Origin: Larix sibirica
Taxonomy: Eukaryota > Streptophyta > Pinopsida > Pinales > Pinaceae
DNA: 11,510 nt
Direction: 5' to 3'
NCBI GenBank assembly: GCA_004151065.3
Contig: NWUY0304821812.1
Location: 1-11,510 of the forward strand
Position 1 is the stretch's first letter. The number at the start of each line of letters is the position of its first letter. A program made the translations under genes and the position numbers. This document shows positions 1-8,064 of this stretch, piece after piece. The notes beneath the pieces were generated by a model. It saw only the letters and a list, made by a program, of their open reading frames with translations. It searched no databases and was not told where the DNA came from.

Positions 1-90
1 CGAAACGGAAGCTTTTGAAAATTTCGCTTTTCGCTCCCGCTCCCGCTCCCCGCTCCCCGCTTCACTCCCACTCCCAACTCCGTTGGAGCC
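1..90. repeat. C/T-rich simple repeat at the window edge
   Basis: From about 29 to 82 the + strand is built from CGCTCCC, CGCTCCCC and CACTCCCA units, a degenerate hexamer-to-octamer microsatellite that is very GC-rich for this window. It may continue off the left edge. Confidence 0.6.
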
Positions 91-404
91 TAGAAGTAGC
101 AGTTTTCTTGGAATCTGTTGAATGTGACTCTGTAGCAAGCTCTGATCACTGGGTAGACGCCTATGCATCTGTAATGGGACCAACATGATGGAATCTAGCT
201 GGATCTTAACCCTCTAGCTTTGCAGGCAATCTAGGTCAAAGTCACAAGACTTGGAATTGGCAAAAAATCAGCGAGGCAAAAGAGCGAAGATTTTGAATTG
301 GATCGGGAAACAATTGGCAAATACAAAAAATAAATGTACACATATTTTGAATTAAATAAACTTTTTCCATTAATATTCGATAAATCCATGTCCATACAAT
401 CTGG

Positions 405-473
405 GCAAAAAATCGGATTTTATAGGAACAATGAATGAGGAAAAAACCCAGCAAAAATCAGATTTTATAGGAA
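405..473 (+). repeat. Pair of about 24-base direct repeats
   Basis: GCAAAAAATCGGATTTTATA plus GGAA at 405-428 recurs at 451-473 with one base missing and one substitution. A partial relative, GGCAAAAAATCAG, lies near 259. The stretch 240-480 is AT-rich and otherwise featureless. It could be part of a larger dispersed repeat. Confidence 0.6.
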
Positions 474-492
474 ATTTGGGCACCGATCCAAG

Positions 493-631
493 TTGACTCG
501 CGAGTCAAACTCGTGATTTTGACTTGGTCAAACGAGTCAAACTCAGTCAATGCGAGATTGACTCTGCCTGAACTGAATCGGCTCGTTTTGAGGGCAATCC
601 CAGTCAAATATGTGATTTTCCGAGTTTGACT
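493..631. promoter_or_regulatory. Cluster of nine W-box-like TTGAC(T/C) motifs
   Basis: TTGACT occurs on the + strand at 493, 519, 558 and 626. Its complement, or that of TTGACC, occurs at 503, 526, 535, 545 and 602. The first pair forms a perfect 16-base palindrome, TTGACTCGCGAGTCAA, at 493-508. TTGAC(T/C) is the core bound by WRKY factors. The density is far above chance, but repeated GAGTCAAACTC-type phrases suggest a degenerate repeat that happens to contain the motif. No gene start is visible nearby to be regulated. Confidence 0.4.
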
Positions 632-659
632 CATGATTCCTGTTACATTGATCTGGGTG

Positions 660-2300
660 TTAAGTTGTTAACCGGACCCAAATCGCATCTAAAATAGGGT
701 GATTTTCATATTTCTTCAGATCTGTATGAGACTGCACAGTTTGTGCTGAACCAACTGTGCAAAATCATCTTGAAAAAATATGCTCAGAAGATGCAAGCTT
801 GGGAGAAGAAAGCCCATATTTGTGGCAGCACTTAACAAAAACAAAAAGAACAGGGGTCTCCTGGAAAGCCACAGATCAATCCTCAAAAAAATTAAATGTT
901 ATTACTGGTCAGGAAAGTCTTTGTATGCCTCTGTAAAATGCATTTAGCCCTTGATAGTGTTCCACTGTCTCATGCTTCCTATAGGGCCAATGCAGGAGAT
1001 TCTATTGCAGTGCTATAGACATGAGGGTTGATCTGAATGCGTTATGAATTTTGTAGTCTGGAAATAAGAACTGGTTGCTGGACACGTTGGATTGTGGCCA
1101 AGGGAGGAGTCAAGGTGTTTGCTGTAAGAAAGGATGCTAATTGCTAAGGATTATCTTGAATGCGATAGTTAGTAGAGAAACCAACCAAAAAAATTTCAAT
1201 GCTGCCCTTGCTAGGATGATGTGAAAATTGAAATGCATGTATATAGAAGAGAGAGCAAGAGCATACTGCCCACACACAAAGTGCACCCTAGATCAGAGAT
1301 ATTGCTACTTCCTCTCATACGACAGAGTGAATATTCTGTCTGTAACTCATGCTCTCTTTTGGCACATCATAGATTCACAATCAGTAATTCCAGTGCAACC
1401 TTCATAGCTTCTCATAGCTTTACCAAAGACACAGGGCATTTGTTTTATTTCATACAACACTGAGCTTTAATACCATGTTAAAAATCAATGGAAAATTGTG
1501 CCATCACATATCATCTGACATCACATGAAGATTGACTCCAGATCTACAGTGGAGAAATCTTATGGTGTTGAAAAACTCCGATCTGAAAAGATTGCTTCAC
1601 TACATGATTCTACAGCATGTCACATGGTGCATTACAATGGGGGCCGAGACCCCTTTAAACAGTGATTAGTTTTAGGCTAAATATCACATTAATTATGATT
1701 CACAAACCACCAGGCCACCTTCTCACCACCATAATAATAAGGGACCACTAAGGCCACCTTCTAAACACCACTATGACAGAGAATTAAGGCCTTCCATCAA
1801 CTACACTTTATGTCCACTAAGTCAAGATTGGCCAGTATATCTCCCACACTCTTCAAGATCCGAGGACTCCATGGATTTCCAAAGGGGTTGTGGGGAGTGT
1901 GCCATGTTGCTACCACCTTGAGATTAGGTATTTTGGGAGGGGCACATCCCTTACTTTCTAGTGTTTGATGTTATGGACTTGGATCCAATTCACTAGAGGT
2001 CACTAGCTTGCCAGGTTGAGCATTTTGGGTTGCAACATACTGTTTTGTGGATCCTCGTGAATAATGTAATCCTGACCATCATTGGAGTCATTGGCGCTTG
2101 AGTAGCCAATTGAGATTGGGCTTAAGCTTGAGTAGCTTTGTTGGCTAGGGACTGGGGTGGCTCTGGCTTGGGCTTTAGTAGTTAAGCACAGAGATTAGGG
2201 TCTGGGATTTGGAATTGAAAGCAAATGTTGGGGAAATTGATATATTGGATTGTCTCTTTGATAATCCTAGCCCCCACTCGGATCAAGATGATCTCTCTTT
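660..2300. other. Non-coding stretch without a recognised gene
   Basis: The only + strand open frame of note (1221-1463, 80 codons) has no recognisable motif and is probably chance. A 9-base inverted repeat, TGCACAGTT...AACTGTGCA, lies at 733-741 and 753-761. GGCCACCTTCT occurs twice, near 1713 and 1752. Bases 2040-2230 are richer in G and T. This may be distal intron of the phosphatase gene or intergenic DNA. Confidence 0.5.
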
Positions 2301-2306
2301 TAAATC

Positions 2307-2705
2307 CTTGGACATGTCGACGTTGGGCTAGAATCTATTTTGGGGTTGAGGGTTAAAGAACCTATTTGGCTTATGGCATATGAAGTTGCATAACAGCTTA
2401 GAGATGCATTCAAGGAAGGGCCTAAACTACATGGGGAGGCCAGGAAATTCCAACTACACAAGGTAGCAGAGCTGAGTACTTTGATTGGCAAGGAAATCCT
2501 CGGACTGGCTGGAAAAGATGACAAGGGTGTTTTGGAATACCTGAAGAACACTAGCAGCTTTGGAAGCACAGTGAGACTCATCCAAAATGAAAACAAGATA
2601 AAGCTCTGGTCAGGCTGTGGGTACTCCAGCAATTCTAGCCACGTGGCTGCCATATCCAGGCCCAAATCATGGTCTATGGAATCTAGAGGCTGGAAAAATA
2701 CTTGA
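2307..2705 (+). pseudogene. Possible protein-coding relic, family not recognised
   Basis: One + frame, open except for a TAA at 2391-2393, reads like real protein: LRDAFKEGPKLHGEARKFQL after the stop, then HKVAELSTLIGKEILGLAGK and DDKGVLEYLKNTSSFGSTVR to the stop at 2703-2705. It is charged, helix-like and has no biased base runs. I do not recognise a family, and it does not match a PP2C exon. An old retroelement or captured gene fragment is possible. The antisense open frame at 2300-2665 is probably its shadow. Confidence 0.3.
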
Positions 2706-3077
2706 GCAATGTGTCCTTTTTACACGATTCACAACCATTTTCATATTCACAAGCATAAATTTCAATAGGGATGCTCTTAGGAGGATTTCCTTTACCTTGT
2801 AGAATTTCAAGACAAATTTCCGTGGTCTCTCTTTGGGGACCATCTTTCTCATTACCTCCAGTGACAGTTTGTTGTGAATTACCAGAGGTAAGTTTGGATC
2901 AAATAATCCATCCTTGGGCCATGACTGAAGCCATAAATGGCTCTGAGGCCCTGTGGCAAGACGTGGACCAGTAAACCCAGCATAGACTATGTTGACTAAC
3001 ACCTCAGACATGATGGGAACAATCGTGACAAGGACAGTACTGGACCAAAAACACTTACACCTCAGGCTCAAGCACAA
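2667..3077 (-). other. 136-codon minus-strand open frame of unknown nature
   Basis: This is the longest open frame in the window. Its middle (WPKDGLFDPNLPLVIHNKLS, then a Lys/Arg-rich stretch with KERPRKFVLKFYKVKE) looks more protein-like than its ends. It matches nothing I know and abuts the + strand relic at 2307-2705. It could be an antisense shadow of a decayed element continuing on the + strand. Confidence 0.2.
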
Positions 3078-3518
3078 ACCCTGGAGGAGCTACCTACCAT
3101 AGGTTCTCTATGAAATTTCCACAATATGATTTTTCTTCAAAACATTTCATAGAAATTAGTAAATTGTTAGCTGTAGTTTGTGAATTTAGGATGGGTTTGT
3201 TAAAAGTAGGCAGATGATATTTATGTTAACCTGTTTTACATCCCCTTTATCTTTTCTTCTGTTCATTTTGTTTGTTTTGCATCTATAGATTTCAAGGAAA
3301 ATCAGATGGCAGGAATGGAATTCTTTGAGTTTTGCAATCTTCTTCCCTTTCCCCATTTCCCCTTTGTTACTTTGTCTGTTTGTAGATGACGTACATGTTA
3401 TTAGTGCTTGTTAAGGTAAGCAGTTGCATTTGTTTGAAAAATGAGATAGTAAGCTATGCTTGAAGTGGAATTCATTTCTTGGAAATAGAAAAAAATATAA
3501 TGTGTGCTCTGGTTGCAG
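3078..3518 (+). other. Intronic sequence 5' of the first visible PP2C exon
   Basis: T-rich sequence leading to the TTGCAG acceptor at 3513-3518. No upstream PP2C exon is detectable; the expected GDSRAV-coding exon is absent. The intron therefore extends leftwards, possibly through the whole left part of the window. Confidence 0.7.
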
Positions 3519-3605
3519 CTATACCTCTCTCTGAAGATCACAAACCTAACAGGACTGACGAACGTAAGCGTATTGAGCAAGCTGGGGGCAATGTTATGTG
3601 GGCTG
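3519..3605 (+). CDS. PP2C exon a (DHKP ... MWA segment)
   Basis: The exon starts after TTGCAG and ends before GTAAGA, both good splice sites. Two bases complete a split Ala codon, 28 codons follow, and one base starts a Gly codon that finishes in the next exon. It encodes the region just after the GDSR block, with DHKP, a [12 protein letters not shown] stretch and MWA. The Asp-His of DHKP and the RI..AGG spacing are typical of plant PP2Cs. Confidence 0.92.
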
Positions 3606-5946
3606 GTAAGAGTTTTTCTCTTGTCTCATATTCATTCTAAGTTTGCATATGATGAGTGAGCTTTATGTTTGTTGTTTGGAGATTAGGTTCCTTAAGTTTT
3701 GTTTTTGGGGACACCGTCGTGCATTACCATGTAGTTTTCTTAACTAAATTGTGTTTTCCAATAAATGGCTTGGTTGTGTTTTATCATACAGACTGCAAGT
3801 CATTATGTCTTTATTTATCGCCTGTCAAGGAATTTCTTAGAATACATTTGAACGATGGAAAATAAATGTGACATTAGGCTTTGGATAATTAGTTAGACCT
3901 CTTGCAACCACATGGTAAATAGGTAAGCTTCTTGTGCCTTGTGTGCTTTAAATGATTAATGATTTTAATTGCAGGCACATGGAGAGTAGGAGGTGTTCTT
4001 GCTGTATCTCGGGCATTTGGCAATCGATTATTGAAACAGTATGTTGTGGCTGAACCTGAGATTCAGGTAGCATATCTCTCGACTGATTCTGTGTGTCATG
4101 GATGTCCAAAGCATTAAACTGTTCCCACGAGAATACATAGAGAGCTGCATGGAATATTTTAAAATCATTTTTCTGTATGAGAAGATTTTCCAACTCCAGG
4201 CTGTCTCGTGCACGGACATGTAGAATTTTTTTTATCAAAGCACTAAAATCTTCCACGAAAAAAACATAAGAGACAGCTAGGAATATTTCAAAATCAATAG
4301 TTTGTATGAGAAGACTTTTCAACTCCAGGCTGTGTCATGAATGGAGATGTAGAAAAATATTATAGAGAAATTACGTCGCAGGCAACTAAATAAGAATATG
4401 ATTGTAGTAAAAATAAAAAAGGAGATTTACTCAAGAATGTGGCCTTGTTGGAATTGTAATTCAAGGCAAGTGTTATATAAAGGAATGCAAGAAATAACCA
4501 ATGGGTGCAAACCAAAACCTTGACCCCGGTATACTACAAGGAAAGGACATGAATACAACGAATTTATCAAGTTAAGCCAAATAATTTTAAACAAATTCTC
4601 CTCTCCCTCTTGGTGCTTGATATATTCTGATTTAAGATGGATTCATGCTGGTTGACATTAAATATTTTCATATGCTAAATCTAAAATCCTTAGGTTATTC
4701 TTAATAATGTTTGTTCAGCTGGTAACTATCATGTCATATTGGTGCCGAAGGCTTCCAAAAATTTGTTTCAATTCTCAGGTCCATTGGCACCAAAGTTATC
4801 AAGTTCTTTCCGTATGCTAAATCTTAAATCCTTAGGTTATGCTAAATAACCTTGCTCAGTTGGTAGTTGTTCACTCAGTTGGTAGTTGTCATGTCGCTGG
4901 TGCTGCAAATATTTGAGAATTTGTTTCAACTCTCAGGCCCTATAACACCCATGAACACTTTAGAGGGTGTTTTGGCTTGTCACGAGCAATTGTGGCCTCT
5001 TTGATGCTTTAGTGATAGTGTAATTGGATTTTTATTTTATTTTTAATCCATTGGCAAACTCAAGTTTTGAACACAATTCCTCTAAACAAAGTGAAGTTAC
5101 GAAGGACTGCTTGTCCCTGATGTCATTGACCTGATACCCACAGGGTAGAAAACATTGTAAGATTGCAAAAAGATTTAAAAACAACATTAGTCTAGGGTGA
5201 ACTGGCATGGAGATTTTTATCTGAATGTCAAAGAATGCATAATAAAAGTACAGTAGTCTTAGTTAGGGGTCTTAAACTTACTAGTACGAGGGCTGACAAG
5301 ACCTAGAAGCTATACTCGAAAAGCAACTGCAATGAACCAATACTGATGATTTGTAAACAATGTAAAAAATAAAGGAAAACAAATTCCAGCTTTATCTGTG
5401 AATGAGGCACTAATCTAATTTACACGATCAACAATTTGTGGTTATTTTGAAAATATTAATGGACAGCAAAGGAAGTGTTTGTGTAAGGACATACTTGCAG
5501 TGTTATTAACACTCGTAAGCTTTGAATTTTTCAGGAAGCGATTATCGATGATGATTTTGAACTTTTTGTAATTGCAAGTGATGGGCTATGGGATGTAATC
5601 ACAAATGAGGTTAGCTTTCATAACTCATAATGTTGTGTATTAAGTATGCATTCTCAATCAATAGATGCTTTGTCCTATTTCAGAAAATTTCTTTTGTATT
5701 TTCCCATTGTTACTTTCTTATGTGCAGTATGCTTTCATCTTTTATTGGCTCTTAGTTCTAAGCAAAACCCTGTTTCATTACTTTGCGTGATTGTTCATGC
5801 AGGATGCAATTGCTCTGGTTAAAGCAATAGAAGATCCAGAAGTTGCAGCAAAAAAGCTGATTGAAACTGCCTACGCTAAAGGCAGTGCAGACAACATCAC
5901 TTCTGTTGTGGTGCGATTTCATCATAGCAAACATGATTTGCTATAA
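3519..5946 (+). CDS. Protein phosphatase 2C (PPM family), C-terminal part, four exons; 5' end outside window
   Basis: This is a Mg/Mn-dependent Ser/Thr phosphatase of the plant PP2C type. I join exons 3519-3605, 3975-4066, 5535-5609 and 5803-5946. All three introns are GT-AG, and the joined frame has no stop until TAA at 5944-5946. About 131 residues are visible, roughly the last 40-45% of a normal 280-420 residue enzyme. The order of conserved blocks is [24 protein letters not shown], the metal-site ASDGLWD, then GSADNIT, ending at HHSKHDLL. The wording is closest, from memory, to Arabidopsis At5g53140 and the WIN2-type PP2Cs. The first exon begins in phase 1, so the preceding exon must end with the first base of an Ala codon (G). 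I found no GDSRAV-type or FDGHGG-type exon upstream in the window, so substrate and localisation cannot be judged. The gene looks intact. Family assignment is secure; the subgroup is less so. Confidence 0.93.
3606..3974 (+). other. PP2C intron, 369 bases
   Basis: The donor is GTAAGA and the acceptor TTGCAG, and the interior is T-rich, as plant introns are. It is a phase 1 intron splitting the Gly of MWAG|TW. A 69-codon open frame at 3656-3865 lies wholly inside it, is rich in Phe/Val/Leu from the T-rich sequence, and resembles nothing I know. Confidence 0.88.
3975..4066 (+). CDS. PP2C exon b ([14 protein letters not shown] segment)
   Basis: The exon encodes [17 protein letters not shown] followed by [13 protein letters not shown], 30 codons after the split Gly, and ends in phase 0. 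The donor GTAGCA is weaker than the others. Most PP2Cs read AFGD here; this one has AFGN. From memory the At5g53140-type proteins also have Asn, so this is probably a subgroup feature and not a damaging change. Confidence 0.93.
4088..4360. repeat. Diverged tandem duplication, period about 129, in the PP2C intron
   Basis: Copy 1 (about 4108-4226) and copy 2 (about 4237-4354) share AAAGCA(T/C)TAAA at the start, TATGAGAAGA in the middle, and CAACTCCAGGCTGT and GATGTAGAA at the end. Bases 4089-4105 resemble the tail of the same unit, so a third, mostly lost, copy may have preceded it. Because 129 is a multiple of three, an antisense open frame stays open through both copies. No terminal inverted repeats or transposase are seen. 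Confidence 0.8.
4671..4950. repeat. Diverged tandem duplication, period about 142, in the PP2C intron
   Basis: Copy 1 begins with TATGCTAAATCTAAAATCC at 4671 and copy 2 with TATGCTAAATCTTAAATCC at 4813. Both continue through CCTTAGGTTAT, a CAG(C/T)TGGTA segment, CATGTC and GGTGC to TTTGTTTCAA(T/C)TCTCAGG. Copy 2 has an extra 19-base internal duplication: CTCAGTTGGTAGTTGT occurs at 4855-4870 and again at 4874-4889. Confidence 0.85.
5535..5609 (+). CDS. PP2C exon c (ASDGLWD metal-binding segment)
   Basis: Twenty-five codons in phase 0 on both sides, bounded by TTTTTCAG and GTTAGC. It encodes [20 protein letters not shown] followed by VITNE. The Asp codon at 5580-5582 in SDG is the metal-coordinating residue corresponding to Asp239 of human PP2C alpha. 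Confidence 0.94.
5610..5802 (+). other. PP2C intron, 193 bases
   Basis: Donor GTTAGC, acceptor CATGCAG, phase 0. T-rich, with no repeat or open frame of note. Confidence 0.9.
5803..5946 (+). CDS. PP2C last coding exon (GSADNIT segment and C-terminus)
   Basis: Forty-seven codons and TAA. It encodes [20 protein letters not shown], then an ETAYAK helix and [13 protein letters not shown], closing with HHSKHDLL. The Asp codon at 5890-5892 in SADN is the conserved metal ligand corresponding to Asp282 of human PP2C alpha. The short tail after VVVRF is normal for the family, so the C-terminus is complete. Confidence 0.94.
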   Translation, partial: DAIALVKAIEDPEVAAKKLIETAYAKGSADNITSVVVRFHHSKHDLL

Positions 5947-6360
5947 CAACAGTTTTTACATTCAATGATGTTATCTCCAAGTGTTGCTTTATCTAAGATA
6001 GTGTTGCATCCAAGCTTCTGCTTCTGCATCAGCAGGAAGGATAGTTGTATGGAAAACAAAAGTGAAAAGAACTTTGTCCGAAAATGCACACTAGTGTGGC
6101 AGTTTAGTTTTTCTGATAGACTTGTGCATATAAACTTCATTTTAGCTATGTTATTTATTTTACCATAAGATGGGGTGCATGAAGCTTGTACAGATTTTTT
6201 TTCTAATGCTTGTTTTCATTCTCATTTTAAGAATGCCATTGCTTTTAATTTTTCTTAGAGATCTTATGCTTATATTTATAGGAAGAGATGAAACGCATGT
6301 AAGCTAATGTTCTTTATACCATGGCATTCCCATGGAAGTTACACACTATAATAAATATTT
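5947..6360 (+). other. Probable 3' UTR of the PP2C gene
   Basis: The sequence after the stop is T-rich without splice-like breaks. An AATAAA hexamer at 6350-6355 is the first good match to a poly(A) signal. Plant signals are loose, so cleavage could be earlier. Overlapping short open frames on both strands (5922-6168) look like chance. Confidence 0.4.
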
Positions 6361-7100
6361 TGGGGGCAAATGATGATTATTTACAACTCTACCTTTCTAG
6401 CAAAACTTGACACTGAAAATCAAAATAGTATTAGAAACTAAAAATGAACTCAGAAATAATGACAAAAGAAACTGTTTTGATTTCAATAATAGGCAGGATT
6501 GAATTGCTAGACGTGTCCACAAAACACTTCAACTTGAAAATCTCAACACTATTCTTTTGCCAACAGTCTCCTCTTTTCCAGATCAATGGGTAAAAAATCT
6601 CTCATATTCTCCATGTACGGTACTATTTTAAATAGCTACCCATTTGTTCTACATTTGGGTTTTGATTTGATGATGTTCTCCTTAGCATGTATATTTTCTT
6701 GCTATCTTATTAATCCCTGTTTGAGCTTCTACTCGGATCATGTTTGAGCTATGGATTAATTTCCTGTGATTACATCATTCATGTTTCTTTGTTTTGCTGG
6801 ATCTTTTTGTACCAGTAATATACTTCAACTGGTAAGATTGCTTAAATAATGTCCTATCAGTGTATGCAATGTATAAACTACCTCAAGCAAAGGAACTATT
6901 CAACTGAGAAAGCAGAGCTAAAGCTTCTATTCTGTCGCATTTGCAGCACAGCTGGTTGGTACCACTAAAAAATGAAGGTGCATATCTTGAGTTGCTTTAT
7001 TGTGGGGCGCTATCTGTCACGTTCCCCGTGTTTCTTTTAATTTTCAATTTTACACGTTAACAGTGTCTTGAAGTCACCTATGTCATTATTGTCTACCAAC
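6361..7100. other. Intergenic, nothing recognised
   Basis: AT-rich sequence with T-runs and no open frame of useful length, RNA gene or repeat that I can identify. Confidence 0.6.
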
Positions 7101-7361
7101 CTACTGGCTTGAATGCCATTTTATTTTCTTGTCAGCTTGACAATATTGTTGATATTTTATTTTCTCAAAACCTGGGCAACTCATTAAAATTATGACCAAC
7201 CCTTCTTTACCATCGGTATCTGCTGGCTTGAATGACATTTTATTTTCTGGTCAGCTCGACAATATTGTTGACATTTTATTATGCCCTGTCGTCATTTTAT
7301 TATTCCCAAAGCCTGGGGAACTTAGTAAAGTCCTGACCAACCCTTCATGACTCTGGGTATC
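7101..7361. repeat. Diverged tandem duplication, period 119, with a nested insertion in copy 2
   Basis: Copy 1 (7101-7219) and copy 2 (7220-7361) both run CTGGCTTGAATG(C/A)CATTTTA, then GTCAGCT(T/C)GACAATATTG, then a GCCTGGG/ACCTGGG segment, and end GACCAACCCTTC...GGTATC. Copy 2 is about 22 bases longer because a CATTTTATT-containing segment is itself duplicated around 7270-7300. Confidence 0.88.
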
Positions 7362-7950
7362 AAATGCATACATTTTTTTTAATTTAATTTAATTTTATTA
7401 TCCAGAATTAAAGTTTCCTTTGGGAAATTTCAAATATTTGAAAGTCAAATTACTCAACGATTGCATGCATTGAGGAAGTGCATGCTCTCCCATACGATGG
7501 CTTTCCATACTGCTTTGCGTTGGTTTTCGAGTCATTCGACTACATTAAAGTTACCGTTGGTAGGAATCGTGGTTAAATCATTTTTGCAATTTCTAAAATC
7601 CCTTGGTTTTTTATATGATTTTTAACTTTAGATTTATATTTACATTCTTACATTTAGATTTAATATTATATATATATTTTTAAATATTTTTTTCAACTTT
7701 GATAGCAATAAATTTTGATTTAAAAAAAATTATCCTATTTTAAAAGAATTAAATCATAAAACATAAAAAAAAATATATCGTTATGAAAAAAATTAAACTT
7801 AACGAAAAAATTAAATTGGTCTATTTTTTACTCTTTTACACCTGATGGAAATGAACCACCGACAACATCACGGATAGTAAAATCCAGCTCACACACATGT
7901 ACACATTTCATTGTCCAAGACTTTAATTTGTGAGGTCACTTCAATGAAAT
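7362..7950. other. Intergenic stretch with a strongly AT-rich block
   Basis: Bases about 7600-7830 are almost pure A/T, with ATATATATAT and long A- or T-runs, and TTTAA-type repeats lie at 7379-7400. A matrix-attachment role is conceivable but nothing here demonstrates one. No gene is seen. Confidence 0.5.
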
Positions 7951-8064
7951 ACTTGATGTAACTTTTACATTTATTTTTATGAGTTTTGTTGCAAAATATA
8001 ATGAAAAACTTGATGTAACTTTTAAATTTATTTTTATGAGTTTTGTTGCAAAATATAATGGAAA
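7951..8064. repeat. Near-perfect 57-base tandem duplication
   Basis: Copy 1 (7951-8007) and copy 2 (8008-8064) begin ACTTGATGTAACTTTTA and end GCAAAATATAATG. I count two substitutions in 57 bases, so it is much younger than the other duplications in the window. Confidence 0.93.

Larger units (their letters stand above)
4067..5534 (+). other. PP2C intron, 1468 bases, repeat-rich
   Basis: This phase 0 intron runs from GTAGCA to a TTTTTCAG acceptor. It is much longer than its neighbours and carries two separate diverged tandem duplications (about 4088-4360 and 4671-4950). The rest, including 4360-4670 and 4960-5530, is AT-rich with no coding signal that I recognise. Confidence 0.88.

Noticed and set aside
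1221-1463. 80-codon + strand frame
   Set aside because: No recognisable domain, irregular composition and no supporting context.
3291-3411. Possible upstream PP2C exon after a T-rich tract ending CTATAG
   Set aside because: Translation in all frames gives no PP2C block, and no frame joins the phase 1 acceptor at 3519.
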